The position numbers and the translations under genes are program-made. Shown here piece by piece: positions 9,382 to 17,986 of a stretch of 64,000 nucleotides of DNA. Location of the stretch: NCBI RefSeq assembly GCF_007754425.1, contig NZ_CP037452.1, forward strand, positions 4,501,164-4,565,163. The letters are read 5' to 3'. The first letter of the stretch is position 1; each line of letters starts with the position of its first letter. The notes under the pieces were generated by a model. It was not told the DNA's origin and did not search any database. It saw nothing but the letters and a program-made list of their open reading frames with translations. The stretch is from Gimesia fumaroli (lineage in GTDB: Bacteria > Planctomycetota > Planctomycetia > Planctomycetales > Planctomycetaceae).

Positions 9382-11079
9382 ATGCAACAATCAGAGCGGG
9401 TTTTAATCCTGGGTGCCGGCATCAACGGCGTCGCCATCGCGCGCGAATTACTGTTGAATAACATCCCCGTCTGCATTATCGATCAAGGCGATCTCTCTCA
9501 GGGAGCGACGTCCAAATCCTCAAGGCTGATTCACGGCGGCTTGCGCTATCTGGAATACGGCGACTTTTCCCTGGTCAAAGAGTCGGTCCATGAACGGGGC
9601 ATTCTGTTGAAACTGGCCCCCCACTTCGTGAAGCCGCTTCGCTTTGCGATTCCGCTGGCACACCGGGCTTCTGGCGTCACTTCGTCCGGACTCCGTTTTC
9701 TGAGTGGCTTCCGTGTGCCGGGCACGCACTGGCTTTCGACGAAATTTTCCTTCTCCTCGGAACGGGGACTGTATTTAGTTGATATGGGGCTGACACTCTA
9801 CGACTGGTTCGCTTCTAAAGGAACGCTGCCTAAACATTCAGTTCACGATGTCGGTGATACAGGCCTGCCTCAAATCAATACCGACAAGTTTCGCTGGATG
9901 GCCTGCTACTCGGATGCGCAAATGCGGTTTCCCGAACGCTTCGTGGTCGCACTGCTACATGACTGCCAGAAAATCGCCAACGAAAGGCAGCTCTCTTTTG
10001 AGCTCTTGACGTACCAGCGACTCAAACTCAACGGCCGAACCGCTCAGATATCTTCAATACATGCTCCCGAACAGATTCATGAAGAATTCGAGCCAACGGT
10101 GATCATCAACGCCTCCGGCGCCTGTGGCGATTTAACACTCCAGCAGGCCGAAATCCCTTCAGAACGTCTCATGGGGGGCACCAAAGGCAGCCACATTATC
10201 ACATTCAATCAAAAGCTCCGCGAAGCGCTTGGCTCACGGGCGATCTACTCCGAAGCCAGCGACGGCAGACTGGTATTTATTCTCCCTTTCGAGAACAGCA
10301 CACTCATCGGTACGACTGATGTTCGCGTGAAAGGCAATCCGCTTGACGTCACAGCGACGCCCGACGAACTCGAATACCTGGTCGGTATGGTCAACATGGT
10401 CTTCCCGCAAGTGGGACTGACGACCGACGATATCAACCTGCATTACAGCGGCGTGCGTCCGTTACCCTATCAGCCACAAGGCAAAGCCGCCTCGATCTCC
10501 CGTGATCATTCCCTCAAGGAATATGAAGGTCCATCCGGCTGGATCGTCACCCTTGTTGGCGGCAAACTCACCTCGTGGCGCGCCTTTGCAGAAAAAGTAA
10601 CCAATCGCATTCTGAAGAAACTCGGCAAAAGTTATTTCACGGAATCGAAAACCCGCCTGATCCCGGGCGCCGAAGGTTACCCGCAAACCGAAGATATTCT
10701 GAAAGCAGAACAGGACCGACTCTGCCAGAAATATCAACTTTCGCTGGAAAGCATCCAGGCGCTGTGGCACCTGCAGGGAACACAGATTGAAGAGATCCTG
10801 GATGCGTTGCCCGATCTCTCAACCGATTTAATCACAGGAACGGTCATTCCCCGCCAATATGTGCTCTGGACCATTCAACACGAGTGGGCTGAGACACTCG
10901 GCGATCTGGTCGAACGCCGTCTGATGCTGGTATTCGACGAAACACTCAAAGAAGCCACGCTCAAAGATCTGGCCGACTGCCTGGTTGAGTCCGGCAAGCT
11001 TAGCGCGGATGAGATACCAACATTGATTGCCGAATATCAGCAACATCTGGCGAAGTTTTACGGGAAAGCCGTGAGTTAA
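9382..11079 (+). CDS. glpD: FAD-dependent glycerol-3-phosphate dehydrogenase
   Basis: Oxidises sn-glycerol-3-phosphate to dihydroxyacetone phosphate at the membrane and passes electrons to quinone. 565 residues, usual length. The N-terminal dinucleotide fold is LILGAGINGVAIAREL; GATSKSSRLIHGGLRYLE and GVRPLPY are typical GlpD segments, with the C-terminal alpha-helical cap from about residue 400. AGAGGAA precedes the ATG. The next gene is convergent and only seven bases away. Confidence 0.93.
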   Translation: MQQSERVLILGAGINGVAIARELLLNNIPVCIIDQGDLSQGATSKSSRLIHGGLRYLEYGDFSLVKESVHERGILLKLAPHFVKPLRFAIPLAHRASGVTSSGLRFLSGFRVPGTHWLSTKFSFSSERGLYLVDMGLTLYDWFASKGTLPKHSVHDVGDTGLPQINTDKFRWMACYSDAQMRFPERFVVALLHDCQKIANERQLSFELLTYQRLKLNGRTAQISSIHAPEQIHEEFEPTVIINASGACGDLTLQQAEIPSERLMGGTKGSHIITFNQKLREALGSRAIYSEASDGRLVFILPFENSTLIGTTDVRVKGNPLDVTATPDELEYLVGMVNMVFPQVGLTTDDINLHYSGVRPLPYQPQGKAASISRDHSLKEYEGPSGWIVTLVGGKLTSWRAFAEKVTNRILKKLGKSYFTESKTRLIPGAEGYPQTEDILKAEQDRLCQKYQLSLESIQALWHLQGTQIEEILDALPDLSTDLITGTVIPRQYVLWTIQHEWAETLGDLVERRLMLVFDETLKEATLKDLADCLVESGKLSADEIPTLIAEYQQHLAKFYGKAVS

Positions 11080-11086
11080 ACGTTTC

Positions 11087-13639
11087 TCATTTCGCAGTCA
11101 CTTCGCGGACAATGCGGAAGGCACCGCGCGAGGGAGAATTCGGAGCACCATGTCCGCGGACATACGAATTCAACTGGTCTGCCCCTTGTTGAAACCCGCC
11201 GCCACGTCGCACACGTTCGCTGCCCTGTTCGGGGCCGGTCGGGTCTTCTGAGGGAGATTGAGTGTAATAATTCTCAGCGTAGAAATCCTGGCACCACTCC
11301 CATTCGTTGCCATATAAATCGTACAGTCCGAAAGGATTCGGCTGTTTTTGCTTCGCCGGGTAAACCCGTCCTTGTGAGTTGTTCAAAAACCAGGCGTAGT
11401 TTTCCAGCTCGTCCATTTGATTCCCAAAGAACCAGCGTCCCTTGCTCCCCGCGCGACACGCATATTCCCATTCGGCTTCGGTCGGCAGCCGATATGTGTC
11501 ACCCGTTTTTTTCGAGAGCCAGTCGCAGAACGCGACCGCATCGTTCCAACTGATATTGACCGCCGGTGCCTGGTCGCGAACGGGCAGGTCTCCCAACTGA
11601 TTCCAGAAGTAAGAACCGGATCTGCCCCAACTTCCGCCTGTCATTCCGAATCCGCCACTGCGTTCGGCGTCTGTTTGATACTGCGTCTCTGCCACAAATT
11701 GACGGAACTGCTCGTTCGTGATTTCGGTCGTGCCCATGTAAAACGGCTGCGTGAGTTTCACGGGATGGGCGGGTACATCATGATTCGCTTCTGCACCAGA
11801 GCCGTCTCCCATCATAAATTGCCCGGGAGGAATGAGCGTCAGTTCCAACTCTGGCCCCGCGGAACTAAGGCTCACACTTTGATTAACAAACAGGTCCCAT
11901 TTCTGTGCGTAGCCATTCTGTGCAGCCTTCGCATCCGTGCCAGAGGGAGGGACCAGAGAGGCATTCGGAGACTGCTGTGCGAGTTCTGTCTCTGATGGTG
12001 AATCTTTTCGGCCGAAAGGATTCAAGATCACCGCCGCGCATAAGACCAGTGCAACGCCAGCAACACCGATCCAGAGCAGCCCCGGCTTTTTCGCAGAACG
12101 CGTTTGTGGCGCGCTGGAAACCGTGGCACTCGCCATGGTTCTCAGTTCGGGCACCGGTTCTATCTGGGTGGGCGCACTGGCCCAGTTTTCCTGTACCGGC
12201 TCTGCGTTGTTAACCTCTTTCACCGGAAGATGGAACGTCTGATCTTGCAGCATGTCTTCATTAAACTGATTCAGATCGGCGAGCAGATCAGTTGCCGACT
12301 GATAACGTTCCTCGGGATCTTTCGCCAGCATCTTTGCGAAGATGTTGTCGAACTCAACAGGCACTTGAGGCAGGATTTCGGATAAACGCGGAATCGGCTG
12401 TTCCTTGTGTGCCAGAATGCGTTCAACTGTCGTACCGCCGCCGTACACGGGTTTGGCCGTCAACAGAAAATAGAGCGTGCACCCCAGACTGTAAATATCG
12501 GAACGATGATCGGCGAGCTTCGTATTCCGGGCCTGCTCGGGCGCCATGTAATCGATGGTCCCCATGAAAAACTGGCTCGACGTCAATTCGGTCTGTGAAC
12601 CTGAGCCTAAAATGTCATCAGACTCCTGCAGGCGTGCCAGTCCCATGTCCAGAATTCTGAGATCACCCTGATCGTCGACCAGAATATTCGCCGGCTTGAT
12701 GTCGCGATGAATGACACCCCGGCCGTGTGCATATTCCAATCCCTGTGCTACCTGGATCACACAATTGACCGCGTCCGGAAAATCAAGCGGGCCGGAATCA
12801 CGCACCAGCTGTGTCAGACTCTCGCCATCAATATATTCACAAATCAGATAATGCACGCCCTGGTGCTCGCCTGCATCATAGGCGGTCACTATATTCGGAT
12901 GCGACAACCGCGCCGCCGTCTGCACTTCGCGTTCAAATCGTTTCAGGCGATCGGGAACATGCTCCAGGTCAGAACGAATCACTTTCAATGCCACAATGCG
13001 TTTCATGCGCTGATGCATGGCTTTGTAAACTGTCCCCATACCTCCCGAACCGATCGGCTCCAGAATCAGATAATCGCCGATCAACAGCGGCCGGGCTTCT
13101 GATGAGGAGAGTGCGTGGCTCTGATATTCGGTCAGTGCTCCCGTTTTAAGCAATATTTCGGCAAGCGCGGCTGCGGACTCTGGCTGCTGATCTTGACCCA
13201 GGTTTTCAATCACGTCTGTCAATTCGTGTTCAGACAGAATACCCGCTTCGATCACTCGAATGCGGAATTGCTCCAGAGAAAAATCATCGAATTCATGCGG
13301 CCCCTCTTCGGAAGAATCGTCAACGGAAGCAGCGGGATAGACGGCTCGTGCCTCACCAATCACTGATGAGAGCCATTCCTGATCGAGTACGGGGAACTGC
13401 TGGAGGTACTCGCTCGATTCCGGCGTTTCCCCTTGCTGACAGCGATGTTCCACATCCAGCGGGATCAACTCTTTGAGGATCACCTCCCGATAATCGACGG
13501 CGACATCATCCAGATATGCATTGATCGAGGGAAGATCTCCCTGCCTCAACTCAGATTCATACCGATCGCAGAGTTGATTTATTTTCAGCATCAGGTCTGA
13601 AGGAAGCTGCTCGAAATCTGTTTCGTTTGGCGATTTCAC
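11087..13639 (-). CDS. Membrane Ser/Thr protein kinase with C-terminal SUMF1-like domain
   Basis: 850 residues from the GTG at 13639, which overlaps the sigma-factor stop (GTGA) and has AGAGGA nine bases upstream; another GTG at 13660 would add seven residues. Order: acidic N-terminal region; kinase domain about 190-460 with glycine loop GSGGMG, Lys219 (VALKVI), HRDIKPAN (Asp313) and DMG in place of DFG; one membrane helix near 525-545; SUMF1/FGE-like domain about 600-845 (PPGQFMMGD, LPTEAEWEYACRAG). The SUMF1 domain lacks the Cys pair that makes true formylglycine-generating enzymes active, reading RGGGFQQGADQLN there, so it more likely binds or senses something. Translational coupling to the sigma factor suggests they act together. 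Confidence 0.92.
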   Translation of the reverse strand: MKSPNETDFEQLPSDLMLKINQLCDRYESELRQGDLPSINAYLDDVAVDYREVILKELIPLDVEHRCQQGETPESSEYLQQFPVLDQEWLSSVIGEARAVYPAASVDDSSEEGPHEFDDFSLEQFRIRVIEAGILSEHELTDVIENLGQDQQPESAAALAEILLKTGALTEYQSHALSSSEARPLLIGDYLILEPIGSGGMGTVYKAMHQRMKRIVALKVIRSDLEHVPDRLKRFEREVQTAARLSHPNIVTAYDAGEHQGVHYLICEYIDGESLTQLVRDSGPLDFPDAVNCVIQVAQGLEYAHGRGVIHRDIKPANILVDDQGDLRILDMGLARLQESDDILGSGSQTELTSSQFFMGTIDYMAPEQARNTKLADHRSDIYSLGCTLYFLLTAKPVYGGGTTVERILAHKEQPIPRLSEILPQVPVEFDNIFAKMLAKDPEERYQSATDLLADLNQFNEDMLQDQTFHLPVKEVNNAEPVQENWASAPTQIEPVPELRTMASATVSSAPQTRSAKKPGLLWIGVAGVALVLCAAVILNPFGRKDSPSETELAQQSPNASLVPPSGTDAKAAQNGYAQKWDLFVNQSVSLSSAGPELELTLIPPGQFMMGDGSGAEANHDVPAHPVKLTQPFYMGTTEITNEQFRQFVAETQYQTDAERSGGFGMTGGSWGRSGSYFWNQLGDLPVRDQAPAVNISWNDAVAFCDWLSKKTGDTYRLPTEAEWEYACRAGSKGRWFFGNQMDELENYAWFLNNSQGRVYPAKQKQPNPFGLYDLYGNEWEWCQDFYAENYYTQSPSEDPTGPEQGSERVRRGGGFQQGADQLNSYVRGHGAPNSPSRGAFRIVREVTAK

Positions 13640-14256
13640 AAATTGCAATCCTCTTGCCACAGACGGGTAATCAACTGAAGTTTTCGTTCAACGGTTCGGC
13701 GAGTACAACCTAGACTCTGTGCAATTTCAGTTGTAGTTTCCCCTTCCATTTTGGCCAATGCAACCTGTCTTAATGCCGAATCGCCGGTTTTATCCAATAA
13801 AATAAGTAACCGTTCCAGTTCTTCAGCTAACTGCACTGTAAATTCCGGAGAGGGTTCCTGCTGAATGATCTGTTCAAAGTCAACAGGCATGGACGTTTGC
13901 TTTTTGCGTTCGGCGTCGCTGTCGCTCTTACCGCTGCCCCCTCGTTTTTGTCGATTTTCGCTTCGAATCAAATCGACCGACTTATGGGAGGTAATCGCCA
14001 CCAGCAACGGCCATAAATTTTCACGGTCAGTAATCTGGGAAAAGCGACCATTTTGCGCCCCCAGACAGAAACTTTTAAACGCACTTAAGGCGACATCTTC
14101 TTCATCTGCCATCGCCCGGGGCGCGCCGCGCAACTTCCGCCGCGCGACCTGGACCATTTCCTGAAAATAGGATTCCCACAATCGTTGCGCAGCCTGAGCA
14201 TCACCAGTTTTTAACTGATCAATCCATTGCGTTACTGTCTCTTCAATCAAAGACAT
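13636..14256 (-). CDS. ECF-type RNA polymerase sigma factor (planctomycete kinase-linked group)
   Basis: 206 residues. Region 2 includes ALSAFKSFCLGAQ and the region just after it; region 4 is a helix-turn-helix, MEGETTTEIAQSLGCTRRTVERKL. This matches the PF07638-like ECF sigma family common in planctomycetes, which is often encoded beside Ser/Thr kinases. No zinc-binding anti-sigma factor is adjacent. The coupled kinase is the likely partner, perhaps controlling it by phosphorylation, which is inference. The 227 bases upstream are shared with the divergent 14484 gene. Confidence 0.9.
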   Translation of the reverse strand: MSLIEETVTQWIDQLKTGDAQAAQRLWESYFQEMVQVARRKLRGAPRAMADEEDVALSAFKSFCLGAQNGRFSQITDRENLWPLLVAITSHKSVDLIRSENRQKRGGSGKSDSDAERKKQTSMPVDFEQIIQQEPSPEFTVQLAEELERLLILLDKTGDSALRQVALAKMEGETTTEIAQSLGCTRRTVERKLQLITRLWQEDCNL

Positions 14257-14483
14257 TCAACGTGCTTTCCAGAAAATACTACCCGCCCGTCAATTAATGC
14301 ATTATATCGTAGAGTCCTTTGATTCAACAGGTTAGGTCGACTCTCAGTCAAAGTAAATTATTTTCACATTTTTTGTCGCAATTTAACATTCCCTGACGAA
14401 TTGCCTGAGAAAGGGCCAAATTCAATATCGATTTCCGAGCCCTCCTCCTGAACATATCATTCGCATAGAGAGAGAGTAAAACA

Positions 14484-15410
14484 ATGGCTCATGTTCGATT
14501 CTCATTGAAATGTCGTTTCCTGTTGTGTCTGTTATTTTTTGCAATTGGTTCGGCTGGCATCTCGAGTGAGGTCCATGCTCAAGAACGAAATCGCGTAAAG
14601 GATGACTTGATTTCACTTAGCGACGAGTTCGACGATGCTGCCACAATGGATCAATGGTTACGCATTTATGAGACAGAAAAAACCAACGCCAATCAACTGG
14701 AAAATTTCGATATCGCCAAAACGCGTCCCGGCTGGATGGTGATGATGCCTTACAGCAGCACCTGGTATATGGATTATCGTGGCGTGCTCGTCTACAAACG
14801 GGTCAAAGGCGATTTCGTTGTCACGTCTAAGATTCGCGTTGCCCGACGAGGCGGCGATGGTGCCCCGCGCAGCAACTATTCTCTGGCCGGACTGATGATT
14901 CGTACGCCTCGCAATGTCACGCCGCAAACCTGGCAGCCGGGCGGTGAAAATTATATTTTTCTCTCACTTGGCTCTGCCAGACGTCCCGGAGTATTTCAGT
15001 TTGAAGTCAAAACCACGCTCAACAGTCGCTCGACACTCGCAGTGACAGATGCCGGCACTCCCACTGCTCTGATTCAAATCGCCCGCATTGGTAACGATTT
15101 TATCCTGTTGAAGAAAACCCCCAGTGGCAACTGGAACATACATCAACGTTACCGCCGCGCCGACATGCCTCGGGAATTGCAGGTTGGTTTGACCGTTTAC
15201 ACCGATTACAGCACGGCCTCCCGCCTGCAGCCAGCTCAACAAAATACGCAGGTCATCAAAAATGGACGCCCCGATCTGGTCGCGGGTTTCGACTTTGTCC
15301 GCTTCAACCGCCCCCAGGTTCCCAGTCGCCTCGCAGGGAAAACCTTTTCCAATCCCAGCGAAGTGTCCGACGCGGATCTGCTGCAGTTTCTGGGTGACAA
15401 AGCCCATTAA
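14484..15410 (+). CDS. Secreted protein with LamG/concanavalin-like domain, function unknown
   Basis: 308 residues. A signal peptide covers about residues 8-31 (CLLFFAIGSAGIS then VHAQ). The mature part reads as a beta-sandwich of the DUF1349/concanavalin type: LSDEFDDAATMDQW, GDFVVTSKIRVARRG, AGLMIRTPR, VGLTVYTDY. Such domains often bind carbohydrate, but no catalytic residues are evident. GAGAGAGAG lies upstream of the ATG. It is divergent from the ECF sigma gene, so a shared regulatory region is possible. Confidence 0.75.
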   Translation: MAHVRFSLKCRFLLCLLFFAIGSAGISSEVHAQERNRVKDDLISLSDEFDDAATMDQWLRIYETEKTNANQLENFDIAKTRPGWMVMMPYSSTWYMDYRGVLVYKRVKGDFVVTSKIRVARRGGDGAPRSNYSLAGLMIRTPRNVTPQTWQPGGENYIFLSLGSARRPGVFQFEVKTTLNSRSTLAVTDAGTPTALIQIARIGNDFILLKKTPSGNWNIHQRYRRADMPRELQVGLTVYTDYSTASRLQPAQQNTQVIKNGRPDLVAGFDFVRFNRPQVPSRLAGKTFSNPSEVSDADLLQFLGDKAH

Positions 15411-15460
15411 TAAAGAAGATTGCGTAACAATCAGGCCACATAAAACCAAGTCTCTCCTGT

Positions 15461-15490
15461 TTGCATTTGATTCGACACCGGGTTTATAAT
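15461..15490 (+). promoter_or_regulatory. Predicted promoter for the FAD oxidoreductase gene
   Basis: TTGCAT (15461-15466), an 18-base spacer, then a perfect TATAAT (15485-15490), about 95 bases before the next start codon. It is a sequence match only. Confidence 0.4.
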
Positions 15491-15588
15491 CAGATCAGGC
15501 ATCCAGTTCGGTTAATTCCGGCTTGAATTGCCACTTTCATTTGATTGATCAGATACCCTAAGCGATTTGACGACAGGAGCCAGAAGGC

Positions 15589-17886
15589 ATGCGTTTCACT
15601 TCCCGATTATTTTCTATTCTCACCGTCCTGGCGATGACGGTGCTTTCATCTGACTGCGTTTCCGCAGCCAAACCAACAGACGGTGTGCTGGTCGAAGCAG
15701 AAAGTTTTAATCAACATGGCGGCTGGAAACTCGACACCCAGTTTATCGAGATCATGGGATCTCCGTATCTGCTTGCTCACGGACTCGGACAACCTGTGAG
15801 TGACGCCAAAACAACGGTTCAATTTCCTTCCACCGGCAAATACCGTGTTTTCGTGCGGACCAAAGACTGGGTCGCTCCCTGGAACGCACCTGGAACCCCC
15901 GGCCGTTTCCAGTTAGCCATCGATGGCAAGCCGCTCAAAGAAACGTTTGGGACCAAAGGTGCCAACTGGTTCTGGCACGATGGTGGTACGGTGGAAATCA
16001 CAAAACCTGAAATTGAACTTTCACTTCACGATTTAACCGGCTTCGAAGGCCGCTGTGATGCGATCCTGTTTACCAAAGACCTGTCTTACTCTCCCCCGAA
16101 TGAAATGGCGCCAATGGATCAATGGCGTAAAGCCATGCTGGGGCTTCCCGCGCAACCGGAAAAAACAAAACCGTATGACCTGGTTGTTGTCGGTGGCGGC
16201 TACGCCGGCCTGGGTGCGGCGATCTCAGCAGCTCGCATGGGTTGTCAAGTCGCACTGGTTCAAAACCGTCCTGTTCTCGGCGGGAATGGAAGTTCGGAAG
16301 TACGTGTCTGGGCAAAAGGTCTGGTACGTCGTGGTAAGTATCCGCACATTGGTGAAATCATTGCCGAATTTGCTGACTCGGCAACGGCCTCTCCCGGCAC
16401 CTATGAAGAATTCGGCGACGACGTCAAAGAAGCAACCGTCCGGGCAGAGAAGAACATCGATTTATTTTTAAATACGCACGCTTACGCCGTCAAAAAAGAG
16501 GGCGACGCGATTCAAAGTGTGACCGCCTTTAACACTAAAACAGGCAAGCAAACCGAATTTCAGGGCGCCCTGTTTGCCGACTGCACCGGCCATGGGCAAA
16601 TCGGATATCTGGCGGGTGCCGACTATTACACACATGAAAAAGGCCACATGGGCATGAGCAACATGTGGACCTGGAAAGAAGCCGAAAAAACACAAGCCTT
16701 CCCTGAAGTCCCCTGGGCTCTCGACCTGACAATGGACGACTTCCCTTATCCCAAACGCTTTCACGGCGAATGGTTCTGGGAAAGTGGTTTCGATAAAGAT
16801 TCGATCAAGGATCTGGAGTCGATGCGCGACTGGAACTTCCGAGCCGTCTACGGTGCCTGGAATGCCATGAAAAACAAAGATGGTAAAGACAAACACGGCA
16901 ACGCCGTCTTAACCTGGATGGCCTATATCGGCGGACCACGCGAAAGCCGTATGTTACGAGGTGATGTCATTCTCCGCAGAAAAGACATCGTCAATAAAGT
17001 CGCTTTCCCCGATGGCTGTGTGCCCAGCACCTGGTCGATTGACTTACATTACCCCAAAAAGCAATACATGAAAAAGTATCCGGAAGACCCGTTTATCTCG
17101 CAGGCGGTCTTCGATCGTAGCGTCGACCGCAAACGCGGCTATCCCATCCCCTATCGCTGCTTCTACTCTCGTAACGTTCCGAACCTGTTTATGGCGGGGC
17201 GTTGTGTCAGTGTGACACACGAAGCGCTCGGAACCGTCCGGGTCATGAAAACCGGCGGCATGATGGGAGAAGTTGTCGGCAAAGCGGCAGCGATCTGCAC
17301 AGAAAAGAAATGCAGCCCCCGCGCTGTCTATACCGATTTTTACCAGGATCTCGACCGTTTGATGTCACTCAAAGGCGTCGAACGACGGGATTCGATTGAT
17401 GGTGAATTTTATACACCGAAAAACGCCACACAATTACCGCCTGTGATTGACGCGTATATCGATCCAGCCGCACTGCCGGGACTCGTCATTGATGATGAAA
17501 ACAACAATGTCCAGTTCGTTGGCAAATGGACCAAAGGTGAAGGTCTCAAAGGTTATATCGGCAATCATTATGTGTATCATGGTAGAGGGAAAAAGGCGGA
17601 AATCCACTTTAAGTTCCAGGTCGATAAACCCGGTAAATATGAAGTGCGACTGGCCTACGGTCATCACGAAAACCGGGCAACCAACACGCCTGTCACCGTT
17701 CGCTCTCCACAGGAAACCAAAACCGTTAAAATCAATCAGCGTATTAAACCACCGCTGCCGAACGGCTTTATTTCACTGGGAACATTTCAGTTCGAAAAAG
17801 ACCAGCCCATTGAAGTGATCATGTCCAATTCCGGCGTGGATGGAAATGTGCATGCAGATGCAATTCAGGTTCTGCCGGCGGAATAA
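15589..17886 (+). CDS. Secreted FAD-dependent oxidoreductase with C-terminal beta domain
   Basis: 765 residues with a signal peptide (MRFTSRLFSILTVLAMTVLS, cleavage near SAA). About residues 30-165 form a beta-rich, carbohydrate-binding-like region. The FAD domain starts near 200 with VVVGGGYAGLGAAISAARMG and contains RPVLGGNGSSEVRVW, typical of the FAD_oxidored (PF12831) family, and IPYRCFYSRNVPNLFMAGRC. The last 125 residues resemble the golvesin C-terminal/CBM-like domain (KPGKYEVRLAYGHHENRA). Planctomycete relatives are often called xanthan lyase-like or FAD-dependent oxidoreductase; the substrate is unknown and is probably an extracellular carbohydrate. A strong hairpin follows at 17944-17974. 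Confidence 0.88.
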   Translation: MRFTSRLFSILTVLAMTVLSSDCVSAAKPTDGVLVEAESFNQHGGWKLDTQFIEIMGSPYLLAHGLGQPVSDAKTTVQFPSTGKYRVFVRTKDWVAPWNAPGTPGRFQLAIDGKPLKETFGTKGANWFWHDGGTVEITKPEIELSLHDLTGFEGRCDAILFTKDLSYSPPNEMAPMDQWRKAMLGLPAQPEKTKPYDLVVVGGGYAGLGAAISAARMGCQVALVQNRPVLGGNGSSEVRVWAKGLVRRGKYPHIGEIIAEFADSATASPGTYEEFGDDVKEATVRAEKNIDLFLNTHAYAVKKEGDAIQSVTAFNTKTGKQTEFQGALFADCTGHGQIGYLAGADYYTHEKGHMGMSNMWTWKEAEKTQAFPEVPWALDLTMDDFPYPKRFHGEWFWESGFDKDSIKDLESMRDWNFRAVYGAWNAMKNKDGKDKHGNAVLTWMAYIGGPRESRMLRGDVILRRKDIVNKVAFPDGCVPSTWSIDLHYPKKQYMKKYPEDPFISQAVFDRSVDRKRGYPIPYRCFYSRNVPNLFMAGRCVSVTHEALGTVRVMKTGGMMGEVVGKAAAICTEKKCSPRAVYTDFYQDLDRLMSLKGVERRDSIDGEFYTPKNATQLPPVIDAYIDPAALPGLVIDDENNNVQFVGKWTKGEGLKGYIGNHYVYHGRGKKAEIHFKFQVDKPGKYEVRLAYGHHENRATNTPVTVRSPQETKTVKINQRIKPPLPNGFISLGTFQFEKDQPIEVIMSNSGVDGNVHADAIQVLPAE

Positions 17887-17943
17887 ATCAAAACGGTTTC
17901 TCACTGAGTAATTGATCCAGAACAAATAGTTCAGAATAGAGAT

Positions 17944-17974
17944 GCCTCAAACAAAGTCCCGCTTTGTTTGAGGC
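17944..17974 (+). promoter_or_regulatory. Perfect 13-bp hairpin before the NosR-like gene
   Basis: GCCTCAAACAAAG and its exact reverse complement flank a five-base loop (TCCCG). No T-run follows, so it is not a textbook terminator on this strand. It ends 12 bases before the ATG at 17987, inside the expected ribosome footprint, so it could either protect the upstream mRNA end or restrain translation of the next gene. Confidence 0.7.
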
Positions 17975-17986
17975 GTTGAGAGAAGG

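Noticed and set aside
15411-15440. Small GATTG/CAATC stem after the 14484 gene
   Set aside because: Only five pairs and no T-run; too weak to call a terminator.
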